DNA from: Volvox africanus
Lineage: Eukaryota; Chlorophyta; Chlorophyceae; Chlamydomonadales; Volvocaceae
Length of the DNA stretch: 64,000 nucleotides
Assembly (NCBI GenBank): GCA_030268105.1
Contig: BSDZ01000008.1
Span: 2,542,001-2,606,000 of the forward strand
Direction: 5' to 3'
Shown here: one piece after another, positions 23,147 through 33,910 of the stretch
Layout: each line of letters begins with the position of its first letter
Numbering within the stretch: position 1 is the stretch's first letter
The notes under the pieces: model-generated
The model's input: the letters and a program-made list of their open reading frames with translations, nothing else
The model's database searches: none
What the model was told of the DNA's origin: nothing
Translations under genes and position numbers: made by a program

Positions 23147-25377
23147 GGAAGCCACAGCTCTCCGCCATTGCGGAGGCGCCTGCAGTTCCAAACCGCAGAA
23201 GGGGTCGTTAAGGTCGTTAAACCTAGATTTCGCGGACGACTATGGAGAAGCTGACCATGGGTTGGGGTCGCTAGAAGTTCTGTGGTGACAGTGGTGACAG
23301 TGCGGTGGACGGTGGTGAAACGCAATCGGAGTCGTCGGCGGAGTCGAACTGCTCCAGGCCCAGGGATTTGCCTAAATGCAGGCCCCTTTGATTATACATG
23401 ATAAGGATGACTCGTCGCTTTTGCGATAGATATAAGTCCCGAGTCTACGGTCGAGGACAACAGAATATACTGTTCTGTTAGACCGACTGCCATGCGGTGG
23501 GGGTCGCTTGAACTTGAGATCAGGGATCGCAGAGAATACGGTGTATGTACAGGAATTGAATGGTTGGAAGAACCCAGAAGCTGCATTGCATAGATGGGAG
23601 CCAGGGGCAATGGAGGCATATGCATTTATGCGCAGGTGAACTTCACTTCTGCTGTGTGATCGAGCAGAGCCTGTGCCAGGGATAACGTCATGACCAGTGC
23701 AGCAAGAGGCAAAAATTGCTAGGTTGAGGACGATGATCAGGACAGAGGAAGCATTGACATGTGCGGCAGTGCTTCATGGTGCAGCACTTACGGACAAATC
23801 GGCGGTCACATCATAGCTGTGTAGAAGCAAAAACAAAAAGTGAGGAGGAAGGAAGGGCGGTATAATCCATGAGAACCGCTCCGAGCGCTAAAGAACGATA
23901 GAAGGGAGGGCATTCTAGCGAGGTTGGCGGTAAAGCCTGACATGTGCGTGTCGCTATGCGGCGCAAAGCCTCCGGGGAGTTGAGGAAGAAGGTATCCCAT
24001 CAAGGCGGGCCTGCTGCCAAGCATCGTTGTTGTAAGCATGAACCGCAGCACTGGGTTGAGAAGGGCTCGGCACTGCTGCAGTGCGAATCGGTCAGGGGCT
24101 TGTGGGATTTTGTCATGGTAACGGCTAGCAGCTGCTGTCAGGCGGCTCGGCCGCTGCACCGTCCGTCCGTCTATCCGATGTGGTGCCATGCCTGTGGCGC
24201 GACCCATAATAAGCGTGGCGAGGTGCGGCACTTGTCCTAGGGCTCATCCAACAGACAGATACGAGGACAGATGCATGCCCACGTGGTTTGCCCCTTGTGT
24301 TAGCAGCGGAAGAAATGGGCATGACCAGTTGTATTGTAATGTAGTCGAGTGGGTATCGGTGTGCATGGGTAAGCATTTGATGTGATGGCGGGATATAAAT
24401 CAAGCGCATGTGTCCGTAGAGCCTTTGTCAGGTATATTAGAGCTTAAAATAATGTCTGGTTCTCGGGCCAGCGTTGTGACATTCTGTCAGGTATGCGGGC
24501 TGAAGGGAAAACGGACCCTTGTCGGCACTTGCCATGGATTGGTACTTCATGTGAGTGATTTGTGACAGGATGGCGATTGAGTTTTTAAGATGCCGTTTGG
24601 CCTTCCCACGCCCATTCATTCGTACCCCTTATGTTTGGGATTGCGGCGTCCTAAGGGAGCGGTGAGGAGGGTAAAAGCGCAGACACGAAGGGGCAGGTTG
24701 TAGCGGTCTGGGGAGGGTGACGGTGATGAGGGGTGAGAGCGTGTCTTTGGAGGTGATGTTAATCAAAATCCGTGTTGTCAGTCACTCACGCAGGGGTGGG
24801 GGCTACGCAAGGTGAAGGCCGGTACATGTCCGGTACTCCGTTCGTTTAATGATAACCTACGGAGCTTTGAAGGACCTGGGGGCGCTGGGGTAAAAAAGGT
24901 GGAGGTTTGCAAGCCGGATTTCCTGGAGGGTCGGGGGATGGGAACCAACGGTCTGAGACGTGGGGAAAGACCCTGGAGTCCCAACACGAAGAACTGTAAA
25001 AAGTAGTTGGGACGGAACGCAGGTTTTCAGGGTCTTGTTTTCCATTTGCTTCCTTTTTCTTGAGGATAGGGGGTTGCCGCCCGAAGGTTTTGTGGGGCAG
25101 CAGATGAGACAACCCCGTCGCCGCCATCGTGTTCGTTGTGCCTGGCACGCCTGCCGTTCATGCTTCTCGTTATTAATGCACTTCAACCAGCGTCTCAAAT
25201 AAAACTTCATGCATGGCATACGGTTGAGGAAAAGGTTGGGTGGCCGGCAACTTAGTCACATTGAAAGCTGAGTGCTTCCCTCTCCACCCAGAATCCACTC
25301 GTCATACTCTCCCTCCCATATTGTCTTTCTCTCCCGTCTTTCCCACCATCACCATCACCACCACCAACCCCCCCTCT
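23147..25377. other. Intergenic region before the AMSH-like gene
   Basis: About 2.2 kb with no exon I can assign. An AMSH gene should have an upstream MIT/USP8-dimer exon ending in phase 0; I searched by eye and did not find one, so either it is diverged or the gene is 5'-truncated. Confidence 0.4.
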
Positions 25378-25576
25378 ACCCACCACCACCATCACCATCA
25401 CCATTACCATTACCATCACCACCACCACCATCACCTCTATCACCACCATCACCATCACCACCACCATCACCATCACCACCACCACCACCATCGCCACCAC
25501 CATCACCATCACCATCACCACCACCATCACCATCACCATCACCACCACCACCACCACCACCACCACCATCACCATT
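25378..25576. repeat. CAC/CAT triplet array
   Basis: About 200 bases of mixed CACCAT and CACCAC triplets, with a few TAC/TAT interruptions. On the plus strand one frame reads almost pure His and runs unbroken into the AMSH-like exon. A pyrimidine-rich acceptor (TTTTCCACCAG) follows, so I read the array as the end of an intron. Confidence 0.85.
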
Positions 25577-25599
25577 ATGGGCCCCTCGTTTTCCACCAG

Positions 25600-27387
25600 G
25601 ACCTTCTCCGCAGCTACCTCCCAGAGCTCGAGCGGCTCAAGGCCTCTCTGCGGCTGAACGAGCGACCCGAGCCCCCCACCGCCACCTCACGCAGCCGCCC
25701 AGTCGATGCCGTGCAGCTCAGGGTCTCCGCCCTGCCCCAGCTCGACTGGGCTACTTCGGGTGCACCACCCGCCACTCCACCGCCGCCGCCACCGCCAGTA
25801 ACAGAGGGCCCGGTTCCACAGGTCCTCAACGTGGATGATCTGCTGGAGGTGATGAGCTCAGCAGTGCCGTCAGCGCCAATCCCGTCGTCATCGGTGCTGC
25901 CGTCATCGGCGGCACCGTCATCGGCGGCAATGGACCCGTATGCGCTGGCGGCGGTGGTAACTTCGTCTCTGCCAGCTTCCACCAGCGCCCTCGAGGCCGC
26001 TCAGCTCCCCATGTATACACACAGCTACGCCGCGAGTTCCAGTGACCGCCATGCGCTGTTCGGTGCCCCACCGGTTGCGAGGAGCAGCAGTTGCAGTAGC
26101 AGCTGAGGCAGCCGGGGGCTGGCGTGGGTCGATCTACAGCAACGCGGCACCGGAGGGCTGCCCAGATACCCGCTGCTGGACTTGGGCCCGGCCGCACCCT
26201 CGGCCGGAGAGTCGTCGTCACAGCTTTCCTCATCTCCGAGGAGCCTGGAGCAGTTGCAACAGCAGATGGCGATGGCGACTTTGCACCCCAGCTCAGGGCC
26301 GCCGCTCGGGCCGCAGGAGGTCCAGGTGAGTGGCTCGGAAAGGGGGAGTGCTGGGGGAGCGGATTTCGACTGCGAGGGGCATCCGGGGGATTTCCGGCCT
26401 CTGTAGCATCAGGTAGCACCGCTTGCAATCATCATCATCATCGTCGTCGTCATTATCGCCACTCCTTATTCCCCCTGCCCCCGCAGGTCTCTCACCTGCC
26501 CGCCTCGATAAGCGGCCTGCCTGACACCTACCGTACAGCCCACAGTGCGCCGCTGCCGCCGCCGGTGGCGGCGCCGCTGTCCTCACCCGCCACCATCACC
26601 TCACCCTCCGGCGGGCCAAAGGAGCTTCGCAAGCTCGCGCAGTTGCGTGACGTGCACGTGAGCGTGGCCTTGATGGAGGAGTTCCTCCACTACGCCAGGA
26701 CCAACACCTCCCGGGGCATCGGGTCGTGTGGCATTCTGGCCGGGCGGCTGTTGGCGGGGGACTCCACATTCGCCATCACGACGCTCATCATCCCGAAGCA
26801 GCAGGGCACCTCGGATACGGTGCAGGCTTTAAACGAGGAGGAGATCTTCGAGGCTCAGTTCTCCAGAGAGCTCTACCCGTTGGGCTGGATCCACACACAC
26901 CCCACACAGACGTGCTTCCTGTCCTCAGTGGACGTGCACACGCAGGTGAGGGGCGCTTGTTACCGGGAACCTGGGTGATGGGTTCTTTGCCGGGTGATGG
27001 GTTCTTTGCCGGGTATCATGATATATGGTGGGCTTGGGATGGGATGGGATGGGATGGGATAAGCTAGACTGATTCCTCATTTGCTTTTCCATGGCTGTCA
27101 AAGTTTGTTACCTGCATGAAGTCGCGATCGTGCCCTTTCCCACAGTGCGGGTATCAGATGATGTTGGAGGAGGCGGTGGCAATCGTGATGGCACCCACCG
27201 ACCAGAGCAAGAAGTGCGGCATCTTCCGGTTGAGTACCCCGGGAGCCTGGTACAGAAGTGCCCGCAACGGGGCTTTCACACGCACACGCACACGCACCCG
27301 ACCAATACGGATCAGGAGCTGTACGAGCTCTGCGGCCACGTGTTCCTAAACCCGCGGACCAGGCACGAGGTGCTCTACCTTCGGTAA
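25600..27387 (+). pseudogene. AMSH-like JAMM deubiquitinase, catalytically degenerate and frameshifted
   Basis: AMSH enzymes cut K63-linked ubiquitin on endosomal cargo. Exons 25600-26073, 26140-26325, 26487-26945 and 27146-27387. The first two encode a Pro/Ala/Ser-rich region opening with RSYLPELERLK. The JAMM domain has GWIHTHPTQTCFLSSVD (zinc ligands His, His, Asp present) and VDVHTQ-CGYQMML, with IAMSH-type FRLSTPG. Two defects: the catalytic Glu of the usual LETCG motif is Gly here (GIGSCG, codon GGG), and the last exon shifts frame near 27238-27243 at CCCCGGG. After the shift a second frame continues QKCPQRGFHTH and ELYELCGHVFLNP to a stop at 27387, supplying the second zinc site; one extra C would rejoin the frames. 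Unshifted translation loses that site. The N-terminal MIT exon was not found. A sequence error could explain the shift but would not explain the Glu loss as easily. Confidence 0.75.
27034..27062 (+). repeat. GGGAT repeat, G-quadruplex motif
   Basis: Five GGG runs spaced by AT in the sense strand of the last AMSH-like intron (26946-27145), about 85 bases before its 3' splice site. Confidence 0.8.
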
Positions 27388-30300
27388 TACCGGGCAGGGC
27401 AGGGCTGGGCTGGGCTGGAGGACGTGGAGGCGGAGGAGAAGGGGTGGGAGGTTGGGGCGGTGGTGGGGGAGGGGGAGGAGGTGGAGGGGAAGAGGGAGGA
27501 GGGTTTAGAGAGTACAGTACTAACACGGCCCTTGTATGCGTGTTGGCGGAGGGTGAACGCTGGACTGTGGCTGCGGGACGGTGATGGCTAACGGTTCGTG
27601 GAGCCAAGCCGTGGAGTCGTTTAATAAGTGCTCAGCCGCGCATATATCCATTTCAGAGCCAAAGCTGGGAAGCTAGAGGAACGACTGGCAAGCCGGGGGC
27701 GTTGGTTGGTCGGTCGGTTGACGGGTGGGAGGCTTTGCGGTTAGATGTCGTCTTGCGGGCCCACTAGCTGTTCGGAGAGAGATGCACCGACGAGTAATGC
27801 TGTGGAGCATTGCTTGGCGGCTAGTTGGGATTTGATGGGGGTAATGGCAGGAGGATTGGCGGCAGTTTTGGCAACGCGAATATCGTGGTGTCTTCCTCTG
27901 CATTTGTTGTCTTTTATTTGTGTCGGTCCATTGGAAGAGTCTCCTCGGTTGTGTGTTTGTCTGAACCGGTGATTTAGAGGCGGTGGAGGGGGGCGATTGT
28001 GGAGGGGGTTTAGCTTTCGGCCCATCCATTGGTGAAACAGTATGGCGATGATGCCGGTAGATGTACGACAAGGGTGTTAAGTAAGGTACAACATCACTGA
28101 ATCTCGCTGGTAGGTTCGTAGTCCCACCCCAACCCAGACACACATAAGATACACACACACATGCATGTGTACTGGCAACACGTATCAGATTGCATGTCGG
28201 AGGGTTCGGGGAATGTACGGATATACAGGATGGATAAGTATGTAGTTTTCTCGTTCGTACGATATCAAAGATGTGTTTCACTTGGGGGGAGCACCCCTCC
28301 CCTCTCCCCTGCAGTGGGTCCCCGTGCACGTGTTATTTTACGTGGCAATAAGCATGATGATGATAATCATGATGGTGATGATGATGAGGAGGAGGAGGAG
28401 GTGGAGGAGGAAGAATATTGGGATCGAGAATCTCTCCATAAGACGCAGGTGCACAGGCGCGATAGGGTTTAGGGTTTATACCATCTGGGAAGGCCGTTGT
28501 GATGTAGATAGAGCTGGTACGTGGAGCTGGAGAAGGGAAGGAAATCACGTAACGACACAGCATATCAGGAGCTCCGAAGTGTAAGGCCCTTTCATATGGA
28601 ATGAAAGCAGGAGTAGTAAAAGAAGGTAACGAGGGCCTTGAAAGGTACCGCAATGCGAGCAACACAGCACAAGCGCAACACAGCGCTAAGTGAACAGGTT
28701 ACGCGCAGCCCTTGCCGCTGCCGTCACTGCTGTGCAAGCCGAATCGATGTCCAACCTATTTATTTGCAACGGCTGCCAGTTCACCAGCTCTGACCCAGTT
28801 AAAGCGAGAGACCAAGGCCATGGGTTCAAATTGCAGCGTAACGTCCTCGCAACGCCGAGATACTATGTAATTTGCATGGCTCGGTTCAGGGGACCGGACC
28901 ACAGGGCTCTAAACACTCGACCAGGAGTAAATAATCCAGGGTAAGATGCGGGTCAAAAAGGTTGACAGGCTGCGACTGCAAAGCAGTGGCCAAGCCCACG
29001 TTTTTTTGTGGTAATGAGTGTCATGCACCGTTGACGGCGTGACAATTCTGGTAAAAGAGCGGTCAGGAAACGACAGTTCCGACAGCTGCTGATTCGCGTG
29101 AATGACAGTTGGTCGTTGCTGGATCCAAGAGCCGTACGTTTCAGTGATCTTTTGCTGTTACCTAAGGCGAAGACTTCCCGTTGGAAGCACTTCGCCTGGT
29201 CGATATCGACTGTTTCGAATTGAGCCATTGTAACAATAATATACAGACTCTTACAGTAGTTCATATTCCGCACATCTGCCCAGGCCGCCAATAGATCAGC
29301 CTAATAAAGGTGCTATCAGGACTGATCACCCTGATTAGCTGCCAATAGAACATCGCGACGGAGTTTGGAGGAGTAGGTGACTGCGCGGCGCGACGCCCCA
29401 TCACCGACAGAGCTAGGAACAGGTAGCGCAGTCTCGCCTCAGGGCCGGGCTGTGAGGCCAGTGTCTAGTGTAGTTGCCCGAGCTACAGCTAGCACACTGC
29501 TGCGCCAGCCTCACATACACCCACTACCAGGCGAAGCCAAGCCATCGTGTCCTCACGTGAACGGGCTCGGGCTTCAGGCGTTTGTGTGGAGTCCACACCC
29601 CCAGTGTCGTGGACGCAGTGATGCCGTTCGCTGCACACGACAAGAGCTCCTCCTCGTGGAAGTTGCTATTCCCTTTGCAAGGCCTGGAGAAAGGTCCGCG
29701 TGAAGAAAACCTCGTGGATTAAAGCAACCTTTTTATCAAGTATGCAAATGCGCTGCCAGGCAGTTCTCCTAGCCGCGGCGCTATCGGCGTACCCTACATC
29801 CAGGCCCGTTCCCTATCCGCAATTCCTCCCTAGCAATCACATCGCACTGGGCAAAAGAACATGTTGCATCGCTACACGAACAAGCACGAAGTTAAATGCC
29901 ACCCATGTGTAGGTGTGCTACCTTCTTAGTCTGGGAATTCAGACCAATGGTGTTACCACCTTTCGGTGCGTGCAAGCTCTGGGGTGCAGCGATATTTCCT
30001 ATATATTTTTGGGTTGTGCAGTATTTATAGACATTCTTGCACGAGCTAGACACCACTTAAGAAAATTCCTTTTTCCCGTTATCCTGGACCGGAGTTGGTA
30101 GTCTCGGTCCTGCGTGTGAGCAATACTGTGAGAGTCATCGCTGTGATCCGCCAGCCTCGGAACTAACCAACCAGGATAACCACGCATCCGGTAACTAGAG
30201 AAAATTATCGAGCTAGCATAGCATAATTATATAAGAATAATACTTTTTGTAAGCTATATATTCTCGAAGAGACTGTCACACGGGTACAAGGAAAGGTGGG

Positions 30301-30877
30301 CGGGAAATCGGGAAGCTGCGCGATAGGCCCGGCACCGTCCGTGAGCAAGTCGGTCACTGAGGTCGCAAAAGGCTTAGAGGCAAGTGTACTATTGTATGAA
30401 ACAAAAAAACATTTTTTATTACTTCTACCTTGGAATTTGCAATCGTTGCGTACAAATGCGCTTGACATTCTCGTAACGGCCTGACGCTCCGTAGATCCTA
30501 TGGCTCCTGCCCGACACGCATCTCGTAGTGCTGCGCATCGTATAATGGCCTCATCGCCCCAATAAAATGCACACATGGACCTAAGCTTTGCATAAGTTGA
30601 CAAAATATATGACAAAATATAATAGTGTTCATCCATTCCACAAGGTGTTCTCTTATACGCAGCTTGCGTCACGTAGAGAGGAGTGATCCCCTTCCCAATC
30701 CGCAACCCCTCACAAGTCTGCCAAGGTAAGCTGAGTTTTATGTATATATACCAGATTTTCATGAGTATCAAATTATTAATTTTGTGCTTCAGGCATACAT
30801 TTACAAGACCCTGTAAACTGATTGTCCCACCACCTCCCCCATCGCATGTCGGCGCAGCTCGCATCCGAGCAGCCACG
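27388..30877. other. Large intergenic region
   Basis: No recognisable gene over 3.5 kb. Contents: G-rich low-complexity sequence at about 27400-27510, an ATG/AGG-rich patch at 28358-28415, and scattered open frames under 110 codons. A segment around 29380-29730 is GC-rich and open on the plus strand but matches nothing I know. The right end should hold the promoter of the repeat-protein gene. Confidence 0.4.
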
Positions 30878-32669
30878 ATGGGTTCTCAACTTCATCACGC
30901 CCAAGCCTTCTACCGCTTTTCCATCATCGCCTCCATCCTTGCGTTTGCCTTGGCAGGTGAGAGGGCAGAAGCCGTGGTTGATAGCGTATAGGCGGACAGA
31001 GAAGCCTTTGGATTCCCCCGTATAACACCTTCCCAACTTCGTCTGTCATAATTTACAAACTTATATACACATTCAGTTGAATTTGAGGTGTTCCTCTTCT
31101 CTTGCATAAAGTCCATACACAATTTCAGTACGATTATAATGTCTGCCTATAGCAATCTGCCAAAAAAAATTTGCTACACGAAGAATGATTTTCATTTTCA
31201 TTTTCCATAATTCAGGCTCTTTCGCTAGGGAATTGCCATATCGATCCGGTCGTGCGCTTTTAGGCGGCCAAGGTAGCCTTCGCGATGGAAAGGTGGCCGG
31301 CAGCGCACCACCCAAGCCACGGGAGGTCAACGAGACCCACTCCGAAGGCAGCGACACAGCCCCTGGCAACGTCGCCCGTCCACCCAGCGGCGGCAAGGGC
31401 CATGGTCGTGGCCTGCTTAGCAGTAAGGGCGCTGAGCACGGGCAAGGCAGCGCGCCGCCCAAGCCGCAGCAGGTCAACGAGACCCACTCCGAGCGCAACG
31501 CCACCTTTCCCAAGCCTGCCGAGGTAAACGGCACCCGTCCCGAGCGCAATGACACAGCCCCTGGCTACGTGGCCCGTCCACCCAGCAGCGACAAGGGTGC
31601 TGAGCACGGGCAAGGCAGCGCGCCGCCCAAGCCACGGGAAGTGAACGAGACCCACTCCGAAGGCAACGACAGAGCCCCTGGCAACGTCGCCCGTCCACCC
31701 AGCAGCGGCAAGGGTGCTGAGCACGGGCAAGGCAGCGCGCCGCCCAAGCCACGGGAAGTGAACGAGACCCACTCCGAGCGCAACGCCACCTTTCCCAAGC
31801 CTGCCGAGGTAAACGGCACCCGTCCCGAGCGCAACGACACAGCCCCTAGCAACGTCGCCCGTCCACCCAGCAGCGGCAAGGGCCATGGTCGTGGCCTGCT
31901 CAGCAGTAAGGGCGCTGAGCACGGGCAAGGCAGCGCGCCACCCAAGCCGCAGGAGGTCAACGAGACCCACTCCGAGCGCAACGCCACCTTTCCCAAGCCT
32001 GCCGAGGTAAACGGCACCCGTCCCGAGCGCAATGACACAGCCCCTGGCTACGTCGCCCGTCCACCCAGCAGCGACAAGGGCGCTGAGCACGGGCAAGGCA
32101 GCGCGCCGCCCAAGCCACGGGAAGTGAACGAGACCCACTCCGAAGGCAACGACACAGCCCCTGGCAACGTCGCCCGTCCACCCAGCAGCGGCAAGGGCCA
32201 TGGTCGTGACCTGCTCAGCAGTAAGGGCGCTGAGCACGGGCAAGGCAGTGCGCCGCCCAAGCCACTGGAGGTGAATGAGACCCACTCCCAGCGCAACGCC
32301 ACCTTTCCCAAGCCTGCCGAGGTTAACGGCACCCATCCCGAGCGTAACGACACAGCCCCTGGCAACGTCGCCCGTCCACCCAGCAGTGGCAAGGTCCATG
32401 GTCGTGACCTGCTTAGCAGTAAGGGCGCTGAGCACGGGCAAGGCAGCGCGCCGCCCAAGCCACTGGAGGTGAATGAGACCCACTCCGAGCGCAACGGCAC
32501 AGCCCCTGGCAACGCCGCCCGTTCCCCCAGCAGCGGCAAGAGTGCTGAGCACGTGCAAGGCAGTGCGCCGCCCAACCCAGAGGAGGTCAATTGCAGCCGC
32601 CAACCATCTGCTGGGCAACAGGTGTCTGGCAAGCGCCGCTTAGGGGATGTTGCTGGACCAGCGGTTTAA
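30878..32669 (+). CDS. Secreted tandem-repeat protein dense in N-glycosylation sequons (2 exons)
   Basis: Function not recognised; inferred to be a secreted, probably extracellular-matrix glycoprotein. Exon 1 (30878-30956) encodes a signal-peptide-like start with a hydrophobic core FSIIASILAFALAG; exon 2 (31216-32669) follows in phase 1, total 510 residues. Exon 2 is built almost entirely of repeats: SAPPKPxEVNETHS occurs eight times, with a ninth degenerate copy near the end. Short modules run to SEGNDTAPGNVARPPSS; long modules insert RNATFPKPAEVNGT and HGRGLLSSKGAEHGQG. I count 23 N-x-T/S sequons (NET, NAT, NGT, NDT, one NCS). Composition is Pro, Gly, Ser, Lys/Arg-rich with few hydrophobics and essentially no Cys. 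No pherophorin domain is visible. Copies are nearly identical at DNA level, pointing to recent duplication or homogenisation. Confidence 0.72.
31297..32590 (+). repeat. Coding minisatellite of the secreted repeat protein
   Basis: Nine partial-to-full copies of a module of roughly 40 to 75 codons, alternating short and long forms. The same codons recur, so a long antisense frame (32618 to 31260) also stays open by chance. Confidence 0.9.
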
Positions 32670-33678
32670 AGGTGTTTGCAACACGTCATATGGAGCATGG
32701 CACGGTTGCGTCTTGGTTGTGCATCTGAGCGCTTGTGTGTGCGTCCGGAATGACGTGACGCTATTAGCGTACTTCATGAAGATTGACAGTATGGTAACCA
32801 TCGGCGGGCGACTTTTATAGAACTATGATTTATTTTTTTGAGGAGACGATCTCTCCGGTTCCATCTGTTCGGTCTCTCACTAGTCGGCTTTTGCTACACT
32901 TGCGGCAGGGAGAGGTAGGCAGGCATAAGGCAGGCATACCAGGGAGGTGCGGTAAGGTGCAAATCTTGGCGGCTGCTGCTGGTGGTGGTGGTGGTGGTGT
33001 GCGGGGAGGGTTGGATGCTTTGGGCAACAGCGGATGCAACCCATCACCAGTCCGCAATTGATTGCCGCCTCGCGGGGTCATGTTGAGGTGATGGCGCAGG
33101 CTATCGGTCAAACATATGTGCAATGTAATTGATGTTGGCATACGAGATATGATTGTGTACACATGAATCGGACAGCATGTGTGTGTGTATATATTGGGGG
33201 AAATGGGATTTCTCCAAACATGCTATTGCTACCCACCCACCTGCGCTTATGTATGTTTGGAACGTTGGTGTTGAACCGGATTATCACGTGATTTTCTGCA
33301 TGCGGTAGTTTGGGCACCTGGTATGTCGATTGGCTATGGCCCTTTATTTTTCTTTGCCTTGCCGGATAGCCATCGCTGGCGCTAAGGTGGTGCTGGATGG
33401 CGTGCAGGGGATGGCTGCGTAGGTATGTGTCTTTCAGAGTACGTCAGAGCAGTCATGTAGGCAAATAGTCTGGCATAAATGAGTATGAGTTGTGAGGCCA
33501 ATGATGCAACGGCGCATGTGCGCATCCGTGATGCCTGTGAGGATATTATTTATTGCCGTCAAAGGTTAGATGGTCCATGATATTCAACGGAATTAGTCGT
33601 TAGGCCGTTAGACGAGCAGCGTTGGTCATGGGTGTGGACTCACCTTCCCAATGCACTCACGGGTTGTTAGATGTACAT

Positions 33679-33765
33679 ATTATCCTATATCCTATTCAAT
33701 TTCTATCCTATATCCTATTCAATTTCTATCCTATATCCTATATCCTATATCCTATTCAATTTCTC
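33679..33765. repeat. AT-rich minisatellite (TCCTATA / TTCAATTTC)
   Basis: Three to four imperfect copies built from TCCTATATCCTA and TTCAATTTC blocks in noncoding DNA. Confidence 0.75.
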
Positions 33766-33882
33766 CTCGACGTTAATAGCCATCAGTTCCAAGATTAGGA
33801 GATGGGCCTCTGGCTCGGAATGGCAAGTGACGACCCATCAGTGGCATATGCCCGTTTTCATAGAGTGGCGTGGAGGCGTACC

Positions 33883-33910
33883 TATAGCATCGTCTTGTAA
33901 CGATGCTATA
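33883..33910. repeat. 10-bp inverted repeat
   Basis: TATAGCATCG and CGATGCTATA are separated by eight bases (TCTTGTAA). Could be a short hairpin or the remains of a small element; no target duplication is evident. Confidence 0.7.

Noticed and set aside
28465..28482. TTTAGGG-like telomere repeat
   Set aside because: Only about two imperfect units; not an interstitial telomere array.
28795..28850. tRNA-like T-arm sequence (GGGTTCAAATT)
   Set aside because: No matching acceptor, D and anticodon stems could be drawn around it.
31260..32618. 452-codon open frame antisense to the secreted repeat protein
   Set aside because: It stays open only because the sense repeats reuse the same codons. The sense strand has the signal-peptide exon, the in-phase intron and the sequons.
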